Positions 21,218 through 32,257 of a stretch of 64,000 nt of DNA are shown here, piece by piece. Each line of letters begins with the position of its first letter. Position 1 is the stretch's first letter. The stretch comes from Phaeosphaeria sp. MPI-PUGE-AT-0046c (lineage: Eukaryota > Ascomycota > Dothideomycetes > Pleosporales > Phaeosphaeriaceae), in the NCBI GenBank assembly GCA_020747045.1, contig JAGTJN010000006.1, positions 806,001 to 870,000 on the forward strand. The letters are read 5' to 3'. The notes below the pieces were generated by a model, which saw nothing but the letters and a program-made list of their open reading frames with translations, was not told the origin of the DNA and did not search any database. Made by a program: the position numbers and the translations under genes.

Positions 21218-23236
21218 TCAGACCTTGCTCCAGCCCAGCGGCTTATCCCGACCCTGATTTGGGCCCCAGTATTCGCGGCTCGCCGTGTACTCCCCACGCT
21301 CGACGCCTTGTTGGAACAGGGTGCGCATTTTATCGGCGCGCTGGGTGTCTCGCGGCTGGAGGGAGAACTTGAAAGGGATGGGTTTGGCAATGAGGAGGAT
21401 GGAGAAGTCGAGGGTGGGATCGGCTGGTTTTTGGGAAATGTCGCCCCATTCCATGGGTTTGTAGGCTGGTTCTGTGGGCTTGGAGATCGAGGCACTGGTT
21501 GGTTCTGATCCGGGGTAGGTGTATTTGGACAGGATCTTTTCTTCCATGGTTGCTTGTTTGTCCACTCCAGTGTTGAGTTCTTCGTTGGAGATGGAGGCCT
21601 TTTCATTGAGACCGATGTTGTGGACTTTGGCCTTGTCACTTGCTTGTGGCTCTTCATTCTGCGAGATGTCGAACATCCAAGCGATGGAGCCGATGCCAAT
21701 GAGTAGATCCTCATCAGTGACTGTCTGGCCTTGGCAAGTCCGTCTCCCGTAGCCAAATTGTGTAGAGTTGATGATCGTGGGGAACTGGGTCAGAGGCTCT
21801 TGATATGTGGGATACTCTGGCTCGGTCCATCGACATGGGTTGAATGTCTCCGGGTCTGGGAACATCTCAGGATCCCTCGAGATGGCCCTATCTCATAATG
21901 TTAGTGATGAAATCTCAATATACGAGTGTGGCACTTACCATTCGAGAGGATGCATCGTGCTACCTTTGGGAATGTGGTAGCCGTTGTACTCATCATCTTG
22001 AATGAGGTAGTGAGGAATTCCAGTTGGGACTGGAGGGCGCCATCTGATGCACTCACGAATAATAGCTCGAAGGAACGGCAGGTTGGGTCGATCTTCGGAA
22101 ATTGGTGGTCGGTCTCCACACACTCGGTCAAGTTCTTCGTGCAGCATTGGCAGGTACTGCGGATAATATGTCATGGCCAGACAGAAGGTTTGCATGGGCG
22201 CGGCAATGGTAAGAGCCCCAGCAATGCCGTGCATTCCAACGGCATATGCACCCTCGAGATCAGACTTGAAGCCCCATTTGGTTCGTCCATCGAGGAATAT
22301 CTTCATCCATGAAGGCGGTGCTGTCTTGTTGTCAACCTCCTTCTGCACTTGCGACTGCATCGTCTGGAACCAATCGCGCTCTGTTCTTGCTCGACGCCTC
22401 TCCCATGCTTTAGCAGGAGACAGCCAGTCAGGCAGCGCCATCAAGAAAGGTAGTTTGTTGCCCAAAGCACCGGTAGGAGAAACGCCAATCAAGAGCTCGC
22501 GGGCACGTTGCTTCAACTCATCGCTGGCTTCGCTGTGACCCCATGCCAGACGGCAGGTGACACGGGAAATGAACGATTCGAGCGCATGATTGTAACGATC
22601 TGGCTCGTCCAATAGCTCGACGAGCATGCGCTTTGCCTCTATCTCAGGATAACGATGGAATAACGCCTTCTCAGACTCTCGCATGATGATATTTGCGAAC
22701 TTCCTCTGTCGAGTGTGACCATCTGTGCGTGTCAGTGAGGCGTAGCTCTACGTTTCTTCCCTCCACTTACCATTTCTACTAAGCAGCGGCAGATACTGTG
22801 CACTTGTGCGATTGTCGTCAATCAATGCAGGAATGTGTGGTCGGTCGGAGTATATGGCAGCCTTCTTCGATAGCAGATCCTTGGCGATTTGGTCGGACGA
22901 TATCCAGACATGGTTGTGTCCAGCCAGGTTGACTTGGTAGATGGGGCCATACTCCTTGCCCCAATCGGCGAATTTGATGAAGCCATTCTTTTCAGGTACG
23001 TCAGGAACGGACCCAATAATGGGGTAGCCTAACGTGTGGTATGTTAGTGGAGCTCATGGTGTTGTTCGATGCTTCGACGTAGAAAAGTTTCTGCCAATGA
23101 ATGTCTTCTGACCTTTCGGACCCGGGAGAGGCTTCAGCCCTCGCGGTATTCTATGACGACGAGATATGTCTAGATACTTATATAGTGCATATGCACCCAG
23201 AATAACGGCAACTACCAGCAAGGTAGGAAGTGCCAT
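21218..23236 (-). CDS. Cytochrome P450 monooxygenase, atypical
   Basis: Exons 23236-23113, 23028-22771, 22722-21939 and 21887-21218 give 611 residues, all phases consistent; intron 1 uses the unusual donor GTCAGA. Features: N-terminal membrane anchor (MALPTLLVVAVILGAYALY), a Pro-rich hinge (GLKPLPGPKGYPIIG), helix K motif ERxR-type E-C-I-R at about 351-354, and heme loop FGYGRRTCQG with the thiolate Cys near residue 440. The start ATG directly precedes the anchor. Odd points: the I-helix oxygen-activation motif reads AGALT (about 295-299), so the usual acid before Thr is Leu; and about 170 residues follow the heme Cys, with a polar ~70-residue insertion (Glu/Ser/Thr/Lys-rich) before the terminal beta region DPTLDFSILLIAKPIPF. 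It is likely an ER-bound oxygenase or a rearranging P450 acting with the neighbouring flavoprotein; substrate unknown. Confidence 0.92.
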
Positions 23237-26006
23237 GATAGCGAGATGAACGGATAATGATCTCGCAGGAGGGTACAACAGCTACCAGAGCTTTGGGATA
23301 CAACTGGAACTCAAAACTTCTTATGGAATCGAGGGTGCATTGCGTGATACATATAAGATCTGCGGGATGTATAGTGTGACAGCCAATGCCTGACCGCCTG
23401 GTAAGCTCGAATCAATACTCAGGAGCCTCGTTCTGGTCAAGGAGTTTCGTGTACCGATCTACCGTGCGCGGCAATACAGCGATGCGTGTCAGAGCCGGAC
23501 AAAGTGGATACAACCTCTAACACTCCATCAATCCGTCTTGGAGGCCAACGGACCTCGCTTGCTCTGTGGTCTTACTGGTCCAAGGGGACACGTCTCGCTG
23601 CGGTTCCGCTGAGGCTTGATATCGGACCCATGTCAAAATTGTGATCTTGGTCTCTTTGTACCGCACCTAGCATGCAGATACCGCATATGAGGTCAATCAA
23701 GAGCAACTGGTAATGCACAGAGTTGATCACCGCAATTGCTAGAGTCCAGCAGTTGCGGTATCGTCGATCCGTGGCGCAATACGAGTGTGCTCGGAGCTGA
23801 GGCTTGAGAACTTGAGACAATGCAGCGACAAGTGGTCAAGAAGCACGCGGGACGATAACAAGCTGCTCACAGCCATGGCTCAAGCTTTGTGCAGTTGAAT
23901 TCGTACTTTCTCTTGGTGCGTTGTGCAAGAGCGTGCTGCAATCATTTGACGACGCGTACCTGCAAAGGCACTCGAGAGCGGAACAAGGCAACAAAGACAT
24001 GGTCGTGAGTGTACTTGCACAATCATGGGCATCGACAGCCCTGGGCTGTCAAAGTGAAGATCAATACTGATAGCACGGCAGTCGTGGATTCTCGCAGCTA
24101 ATCTATCCCAAAGCGGTTAGCCACAGCCGCAGCCAAAGCTTGAAACGCAGGTTGGTCTCTCCCAGAGTCAAGCGAGACTCATATGAGGGTGGAGAGCCGA
24201 AGAAAAGTCCGACCACCATAACCAAACAACCCCCGCTACGACGGTTCCTGTTCCTTGGACATTGGGTTTCATTCGCAAGCGCGACGTCAATGGCGTGTGC
24301 TGATTCTCTTAGCTCCTTCGTATTGCCCTGCAGTCAGCCAGCGCCATCGTTCACAGCAGAGGCGTCGGTGTTTGAAGGCTCCTTGGTGCCGATGTTGAGT
24401 ATGCACATCGATAGTAGCAACAATGTGTCAAGCTGAGAAGTGGATGAAGTCAATTTACGTTATCGCGTTCAGAGACCCAGTGAACATGTCCTTACCGGAT
24501 GGACCGGACCAACTTCTGAAACATTGACAAAGTTATTTTAAGAATGTTGCAAGCTTCAAACAGATCCACCGAAGTTTAGTTGACTGGATCACGTTTTATT
24601 GAAACAAAGTTTGTAGAAACGCCTAATATAATTCTGGGCCTCGGAAATGCACCGGACGTAGCGATTGTCGCGTCTTGGCTCACAAACTAGAAAGAGGCTA
24701 TGTTCAGCTGCAAGCTCGCGATGATTAGTCTTCACAAACAGCACCATTTCCATATCTGTGCTGTATTGCCTTTCTAAAACTCCTCACCCTCAAAAAGGCC
24801 GCCTGGATACTTCGACATCAACGAATTTGGACACTCAGCAAATCACTGCGCTCTGCACTTCGACAAGACGAGCAATTTATATGTACCAAGCTGAAGCACG
24901 ATTATAGCTTCTACATTGCACCAACTTGGAAAATTTTGTCTTTTTCAACATGTACAAAAGTGTCCATGACCGCCTGTGAAGTGCACCAATCCCAAATGAG
25001 CTGAGCACTTTCACCAAAGCTCGTAACTTCCCTTGCTTGCGAAGCTGTATCACGAACATTGTGACTGAGTAAGCTTATCAGCAAAAACACAGCTATGACA
25101 CAACGAAAGCCACGCAAAGTTTGACCGCTGATAGTTGCCACCCCTGCAGGTTCATTTGCCCATAACAAGGTCTTTGGTAGGCAATTTTGTCAAATATATC
25201 TCTGTCAATGCTCTGTCCAGGTAGCCATCACTCCGCAGCTCGATCTGGAGTCGTAAAAATTGCAGCAGTCTGCGCATAGCAAGCTGACCAGGCGTGTCAC
25301 AGCACGCGCAGTATTGCTCACCGAACACCGTGTTGGCGCATTGCTACTTCCCACCCCTTCGGGACATCGTAACACCTCACACGCGAATATGAACCAAAAG
25401 ACAAACTCGTGTCAGCACTATGACTATTTTGTGGTCGCACTCTTGCTCCTTTTAAATTACTGCCAGCTGAATTGCTACTCTGTGCCAGAGTATTTGCAGT
25501 GTGATTTTGCACACTTCAGCTTGGCATCTCGAAGCAGATGCCTGTGTTGATGCTACAATATGTTATTTTATTCATCTGTTTGCCGTAGTTGGTCTCATGT
25601 GTATATGGCGATTAAGCAGTCACCACGATATATCTAGTTACCCAAAGTACCTACTGGGTATTTCATAGCCCTCGTAATACTCCTGCTTAAAAAAAAGGGT
25701 CTAAAACATGCCTATTCCCGTGGATCACGTAGTATAACTCATTAGCCTTAAAATCAAACAGCGTATTGTCACCCACAAACAACAAGCAGCATACGCGCGG
25801 ATAATCTTCCCCCAAAACCCGATTACATCAGGATCCTGAACGATCTGGACTTGAAACCCCAGGCGCCAACGTCTCCTAGTTGCGGCTCTGCAAGTTCCTT
25901 TCCAACAACTAAACCAAATCCAAAGACCCAACACACTCATTCTCTAATCAGTCTGACATCCCGCCTTCTTGAAAATAATTTCCTCGTTATCAAGCCGCTT
26001 CTCGGC
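23237..26006. other. Gene-poor stretch, 2.8 kb
   Basis: Promoter of the P450 gene at the left end. From about 24.4 to 25.7 kb the sequence becomes visibly richer in A and T. No frame has a recognisable domain, and no terminal repeats of a transposon were noticed. Degenerate repeat DNA is possible but not shown. Confidence 0.4.
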
Positions 26007-26222
26007 CTAAACACCACGCGTCCAGTGGAAAGGTCTAGAGTAATCCTCTTGCTGTCCTTCACCATAGTGATAAATTGGCAGAAGCGCATTCGGGTGACGA
26101 GCGATGATATCGAGGAGGGTGGAGTCTACGACCTGCGAATTGGCGATTGGGGCAGCGGCGGGAGTGGATAGGATTGTGCTTCCGGCGAGAGCGAGGAGGA
26201 GTGTGCTAGAGCGGGAAATCAT
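26007..26222 (-). CDS. Possible small secreted protein, 71 residues
   Basis: The ATG at 26222 opens a frame starting MISRSSTLLLALAGSTILS, followed by TPAAAPIA, which has the n-, h- and c-regions of a secretory signal with a plausible cleavage near residue 24. The mature part (about 47 residues) has no cysteine and no known motif. It could be a small secreted peptide, a first exon, or a chance frame in an AT-rich area. There is no supporting homology. Confidence 0.3.
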   Translation of the reverse strand: MISRSSTLLLALAGSTILSTPAAAPIANSQVVDSTLLDIIARHPNALLPIYHYGEGQQEDYSRPFHWTRGV

Positions 26223-26739
26223 GTTCTGTGTTTTGATGTGTACGTTTTAAACGTACGTTGAGATGAATTCGAATATATCAGGTTTCCAACCGTGTCAAGC
26301 CTTGTTTTAGCTTGAGGTTGCTGGGGGACAATCAAGGAGTCGTCGGAAAGAGAGAGACTGAGAGCGGCAAGCTAATGATCTTCTGCATTATTCCTGATAT
26401 TCTGAACATTTCAAGGTCTCAATAAGACCACGGCCGCGCTACAGCGACAAAGACAAAAACAGATTGCTGCATCTGTCCATTGTTATAGTATTATTTTATT
26501 CCCATCTCTATTATCGAACAAGGAAAATGGCCTTTTCGAGCGACTTATCGCTTCCTGAGCGATTGATTATTTACAGAGCTCTAACATGAAGCCTATACTG
26601 TCCTTGAAAGTTTCAACAATGGCTGAAAATAGGAAAGTGGTATCATTTATACAAACAAAAGTGAAGACTCAGCGGATCCTGCACCGAGTGGACGAAATTC
26701 ATCAGATCGTACATAGTGTACATGCGCCCGGGCTACACA
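26223..26739. other. Intergenic, about 0.5 kb
   Basis: 3' region of the rhodopsin-like gene and 5' region of the doubtful secreted frame. Nothing specific is seen. Confidence 0.4.
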
Positions 26740-28309
26740 CTATCGAGCAAATGGCCGCTCCTCCAATGGTAGTGGTGGGTTTGAATTTTCTCGATCTTTT
26801 CGTGCGAACGGACTACGAGAGAATCGCCTCGAGTTTCGGGTGCTGCTGACCTGGAGCTCGACTTCCGACGTCTTCGTTATTGTTAGACCGCACGGTCTAT
26901 CATCTTTTGTTGCGCCACCTCCACTTGGAGAACCTTTTCTCCAAATTTCACCGCGACTTTTTCTTGCATTGCGCCGTTCTTCGCTGTCAGTGCTTCCACG
27001 AGTCGTGTCATTCAGCGTCGTTCCTTGTTCGACATCGCCCCATGCCGGCATTTCATAGCTCTTGCCTTTGTCCTTATTCAACTCGGGCACTGCTCTGATG
27101 TCATCTGCTCTACGTTTAGACAGTGCAGGTGTGGCAGATGAGGGGGTCGATACGGGTCCGGACGGGTTCGATGGACGATCGCCGAGGCCTTTGAACGAGA
27201 AGCCTCCAGAGAACGTTTCGGACAGACTGAAAGGTATTTTTGCCAACAAGGGTCGGAGAACCGGCGCCGAGGCACAGATCTAACACTTGTGTCAATATAT
27301 GGTCAGTGTGTGGAATGGATAACGTACCACGCCCAGATCGATCTCAATTGCTGCAGCTATCCACAATGGATACGCATACCATGTTTGGTCGTACTCGCCG
27401 AATAGACTTCGATAGATATACCAGGTTCGGACAATGCCAGCGCCTGTCACAATGATGCCGAGACCAAATAAGAATCCAACGGCAAGACGTTGCCTGGCCG
27501 GCATTCGCAACTAGTCACTGTTAACTGGCGAATACCATGCAATAGTCTCATGTGTACTGACCGACCATACTAGAGGAAGAGGAGTCACCGTAGTTGCGAA
27601 GTCGGCAACACAGTTGATGATGCCACATACAAGTGTGGCAACTCCTTCATCCATACAGTTTCCAGCCTCGACGCGAATCTCCCAATATGCTTTGACTGGG
27701 CTGCACATGAAGACTGCGATGAACGGGAACGAGATCAAGATGGCCAAGGTATATGCGACGTTCAAGTGTATCAACCATTTGAACCATGACTTTCCAGTAT
27801 CAGCAACAAGCCGGTAGTAGAAGCAGTGCAGCGATAGTCTCGTGAAGCTCGCCGCCCCTGTGAAGACACATTTGGCGACCATGGCAATCTTGGATGTGGG
27901 CTCGAATTTGCTGAAAGGAATATCCCAAACGTGTCTGTCCTACACAGTGCAGGTGTAAGATTAGCGCAGCTCTCGTGCGAGACTGTTGGATAGTAACCTA
28001 CCCAACCATACTTTTGATTAGCGAGAACAACCACAGTAGTGAGGCCAATCGTGAAGATCTTTGACGTGTTAGATATATCCCGTCTGGAAAGATTGGCGCA
28101 TAGCTTACCAAAGCCAAAATGATGAAGATATCATCGATGCCGAACCATCTCTTGATTACGATACGCGTGTAGAGTCGAAGGCCAACGGTGATGACGGTAA
28201 TGGACACGAGGACGTAGTTGATGGCAACCAGAGCAGGGCCTCGGGTCACTGGATTGTCATAGTTCGGGGTCGGCCAGCTCAGCAGAACATCGGCTGGGGG
28301 CAGCCGCAT
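26740..28309 (-). CDS. Fungal rhodopsin-like seven-helix membrane protein
   Basis: Five exons: 28309-28109, 28058-28002, 27939-27562, 27510-27328 and 27279-26740, all joined in phase 0, giving 452 residues. Typical family blocks are present: ALVAINYVLVSITVITVGLRLYTR (helix 1), WFGIDDIFIILAL (helix 2), GCM-type extracellular segments, an NCMDEG loop, VADFATTVTPLPLVWS with LRMPARQRLAVGFLFGLG after intron 3, WIAAAIEIDLGVICASAPVLRPLLA (helix 7), then a polar ~180-residue cytosolic tail rich in Ser, Arg and Lys. This is the large family of fungal integral membrane proteins (SAT4/Pth11-related rhodopsin domain) often annotated as possible receptors; ligands are mostly unknown. ATG 28309 directly precedes the first conserved block. 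Intron 3 uses donor GTCAGT. Confidence 0.88.
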
Positions 28310-31307
28310 ATTGACGATAGACTGGAGTGGTGTCTGCCTGCGAGAGAAGAGACGACATGCAGAAAGCCCGTTGCCTTTGAGGGAGGAATGGCATTCGCGG
28401 CAGATCAGCAGGTCGAAGTCATGTCCACACAGGAAGCAAATCTCGGGCACTAGAAGTGCAAGGATGATAGCTGCGGTCTGTCCGGCGAGCGACCGTGAGG
28501 CGAACCAAGGTTTTAGAAGAATTCAACAAATCGGAAGGCTCGTCGGTGCAAAGGTGGACACATTCTGGACAGCAGGAGACCCCAATCATCCGCGGAGACC
28601 AAACCCTCTCGTGGCCTGCCACTGAATTGGATTTGAGGTGGGGCTCAAGAGTGGTTGATTTGTGTGCAGTACTTTAAGTTTGTACTGGCGCCACGGGCCT
28701 GGCGTGGCATTGGCTAGTTCAGTAGCACCGTGAGACGGTCCTCGTGTCGCGGCAGTAGCGGACTACGATAACCGTCAACAGGCAACATTGCCGTGACATG
28801 CAATATGCGTGGTACGTTGCACAAGTGGTGATCATGTGTTGGAGTTCTCCAATCGCGATTGATCGCTCCTGGGGCCCTTGACGCATCTCGGGGTTGCAGC
28901 ACGCAAATCGGAGGAACGAGTCGAACCAAGCTGGGTGTCCGATCCTAAAAGGACTCCCCTGTCGTGGAGGTCAGGTACGAGTCGTGCACGACGGCGAGGG
29001 CCAGATGGCTGACTATGGAGCTGACGAGCACTTGCAACATGCAGTGGACAATAGAGTTGTGGAGGATCGCTTTGATTGCTAGTTCGCATGGTGTTGAGGC
29101 TGGTAGCAGTACAGTAAGCCGTGCGACTCCAACTTTATGTCGTTGGGGTTCACGACGCCGGGTGTGAGTGGCAGACAAGGCATGCTCGGCTCGACTCGAG
29201 ATCCGCGGAAAGGCTCCTCAGCCACAGGACACAGACGGCGCCAGTGCCGATCGTGCAGTAGTGGGGGCACTTGCTTTTCTTGGTGTTCCCCGGCCATATT
29301 CCGTTCCTGATCCCGTTCGTAACCTTCATGTTCAAAGTCTATACGATGCACTTGACAGTTTTACTTCGCGACCGTCCATCGTAGCCAGCGGTTCTTGCTT
29401 TACCAACCGCACCTACACCTAGCATGGCTGCCTAATGTCGCCGGTGCCAAAGAGCCAGCAGGGACGGTTGGTCGTTCCGCATTTCGCCGGTTCTGCTGCA
29501 ATAGCACGTCTTGCGCCATGACCCAGACGCATATGACTGTGTACTGTTTACAAGTATATGCTGCGGTATCATACTCCGATGCTGTTCAGCGCTCTGATCG
29601 CTCCTGACCTTTTCGCTCCACATCTCGTGGCCGCCACGTTCCCATGAAATCTAGCTGTGTCAGGGCCACGCATGACACGCCTTCGGTCCGGCTGTGGCTA
29701 GAAGACATGGCAATGGCAGCTGTACCCTTGTGGGGTCTTATGGAAGGACGGCATCTCCGCGCGTATAAGCAAAGGAGACGTCCTGTTGTGACGTGGAAGT
29801 GGAGCGACGAATCAACGCGTCGGGCACAACATGAGCTTTGCTACAACGACCTCAGACTCTTCGTTGGTGTTTCTACCTGAAGACCAATACCTGAGGGCGT
29901 GCAACTGGCAGATGTTACTGCGTTTTGCATTCTATCTGCCCATTCCTCCAAACCTCGGCATCCATCCGGTATTGCACTTTGACGTTTTATCCTTTAAGGG
30001 TCGGTCTGTTCTTCTTGACGTCCCCACAATCAGCGGGACCAAGATCTACTCGACCACGTTAGCACTCTTCGTTACTGGTGGATCCGATCACGCAAGTCGT
30101 CGTTGTGAATATTCCGAACCAAGCCCTTGGGTTGGACCATACTGTGTATGTCACTCCTTCCAGGAATTGGCAGCAGGGGACACCCATACTCTACGAAGAA
30201 TGGTGGATAATAGCTTGAGACAATCGAAAGCAATCAGATACGCACTCTTGCCAGAACGGGCGAATATCCAAGCGTGCAGGGTGGCACTTGCCAAGAGACA
30301 CGTTTTTGACGTACCGTTGTTACCGTTGTGTCTCAGGCACCCGCCCTGAGGGTCAACAAATATGCCATACTTGACGGTTGATACAAACTTTATTGGGGCG
30401 CTCAAGGGTATATGAAACCTCTCCTCACGTTGGCCGATGACGACATATGCTTTCGATAGCACTTCGCACATGCTCCTCTGCAAAAGCTACGTTGGCTGAT
30501 GCGGCGTGGTGAGATGTTACGAGGCCCTTGCCATCCACGAATCTACATCCATACAGTAGCAGAGCAACACCAACACCAACATGACAAACGTACCATGACC
30601 TCAAACTCAACTGCTGCGCATCGCAACACCAGACCAACCACATTGCCCGCCTAGCAAGCGCAAGGAATCCAATGTCATGCTCCTTAGGCGCCCAGGTACA
30701 TAGCCAGCCTCGCACGCGGGGTCCCTCACCGTCTGGTGGGGCGGCGCCTTCACCACCAACGCAACCTCTCGCCTTTAAGTATCTAGCCCAAGACCCAACT
30801 GCAAAGACCGCCTTGTGCGCGCCCCCAGCGATCCAATGGAAAATAGATCCAAACAGCGTTCATGATTCTTTATCTACGTGCCTTAGGCTTTGGGCGATCC
30901 GGTAAGCCTGCGCACCTGCGGCACGGCGTCAGGCTGCGCGCAAGGCGAGCAGGGCAGTGCAAGCGACGAGCGCGCTTCGCAGGATCAGGATGAGGATTGC
31001 GGAGGCCAACGTCGCTGCACAAGGCTCTGCGCGGCGCGAAATGTGAGCGAATGGGGCAGGGCGGGGCGGACTTTACGGGCGCAGTTTCTTGTTGGTTTGC
31101 AATGGGGGGTGATGATGATGAGAATATTTAGGAACGGATGATGTCCGCTTTGGAGGGTGAGAAGTAAGGAGTTGGTCCATACTTATCTTTGAGATATTTT
31201 TGTTCCACGCACTACATTGCAAGTAATCGAAAAGCATCTACATATTCTCCAAGGCTTCATCGAAGCTATTCAACCAAAATACAACCCACCACCAACCACT
31301 ATCGAAC
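28310..31307. other. Gene-poor stretch, 3 kb
   Basis: Upstream region of the rhodopsin-like gene. Several short frames are open (for example 29831-30349 plus, 172 codons) but show no domain or sensible composition. No transposon ends or tRNA were noticed. Confidence 0.4.
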
Positions 31308-31616
31308 ATGTCTCCCCTCCCTTCCCTCCACAAACGCGACGCCTCCTGCACCTACTACGACGCCTCCTGCAGTACCCACCGCCTCGTCATCCTCGTCATA
31401 ATCATCGCAATCGGCATCGTCGTCTCCGCCATCCTCTCCCTCCTCTACGTGCGCTCCCGCAAGAGCAAAGCCAACAAAATGCGCCTCCAGTCCCAGCGCC
31501 AACAAGCACAGACCCAACAACGTTTCACCACGTGGGAATCATCTGCGTCTGCGCCGCCGCCGTACGAGCCTCGCAAGCCCGAGCGCGCTGCAAGGGCCGC
31601 GGAGGACTGGCGATGA
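31308..31616 (+). CDS. Small single-pass membrane protein with a PPxY motif
   Basis: A 102-residue intronless frame. A short Cys-containing N-terminus (SCTYYDASCSTH) precedes one strong membrane helix, LVILVIIIAIGIVVSAILSLLYV (about residues 26-48). It is followed by RSRKSKANK, a basic stop-transfer cluster placing the C-terminus in the cytosol. The tail is Gln-rich and ends SAPPPYEPRKPERAARAAEDWR. PPPY is a perfect PPxY motif, the ligand of WW domains in Nedd4/Rsp5 ubiquitin ligases. Yeast uses small PY-bearing membrane proteins as Rsp5 adaptors; that role is an inference here. I do not recognise a named orthologue. ATG 31308 sits right after a typical A-rich leader (CGAAC ATG). Confidence 0.65.
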   Translation: MSPLPSLHKRDASCTYYDASCSTHRLVILVIIIAIGIVVSAILSLLYVRSRKSKANKMRLQSQRQQAQTQQRFTTWESSASAPPPYEPRKPERAARAAEDWR

Positions 31617-32257
31617 AGTGAAGTACCTTGAGTCGAGAGTGTGTGTGTCTTCAAAGCGCGATGCGAATGCGTGCGATTTGCGCACGGTATGCAATTTCAG
31701 ATGCGACCCTATGGTGCGATCTGCGGATCTGCGCTCCGACAGCGGAGATTGAGTGAACGTGTTTCACGGTCCGTTTTGTTTGGTGCCCTGTGCATGCGAC
31801 GTGGAGGATTGATTGGGGACTGTGCAGTGCTGGCCCAAACGTGTCGCGCGAGCGATGAGGCTCTGTGGCATCCGTGTCCAGATATCTGGACAATGGACAC
31901 TGGGTTGCGAGCAATCGAGACTGGGTTTGCCTGGTTGCACATGGTTTTGTATGAGTGGTGGGGCCGGAGGTGGTTTCGGAGGAAGAGAGAGGACTTCTTG
32001 CATGATTTGATCAAAGGAAAGAAGGAGGGACTGGAAAAAAAGACGAGACAATAGCAATCGTTGACGTCAGTCTGTAGCTCGTAGCTTCAAGCCGTTCACC
32101 ATAAATGGTACCCTAGATCTACATAAAGTAGGAATCGAAGTATAGGAACAAGATTGTCGAAGAACAAGGAAAGCGGAACGATTTAAACGCACCCAACTCC
32201 ATCTCGCTATGTAAATAGTCATTCTTCATCTTCATCTCTCTTTCTTTCATCTTGAGC
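31617..32257. other. Intergenic between small membrane protein and kelch-BTB gene
   Basis: Two 3' UTRs converge here. A 137-codon plus-strand frame at 31641-32054 starts with GTG and looks random. Confidence 0.4.

Noticed and set aside
29270..29395. Hydrophobic run containing FPGHI, reminiscent of Pmp3-type stress peptides
   Set aside because: The other expected parts are absent or in another frame with a stop; similarity is too short to claim even a pseudogene.
29831..30349. 172-codon plus-strand frame
   Set aside because: No domain, irregular composition, no supporting neighbour; likely chance.
31641..32054. 137-codon plus-strand frame
   Set aside because: Starts with GTG, has no recognisable features, and lies in the space between two gene ends.
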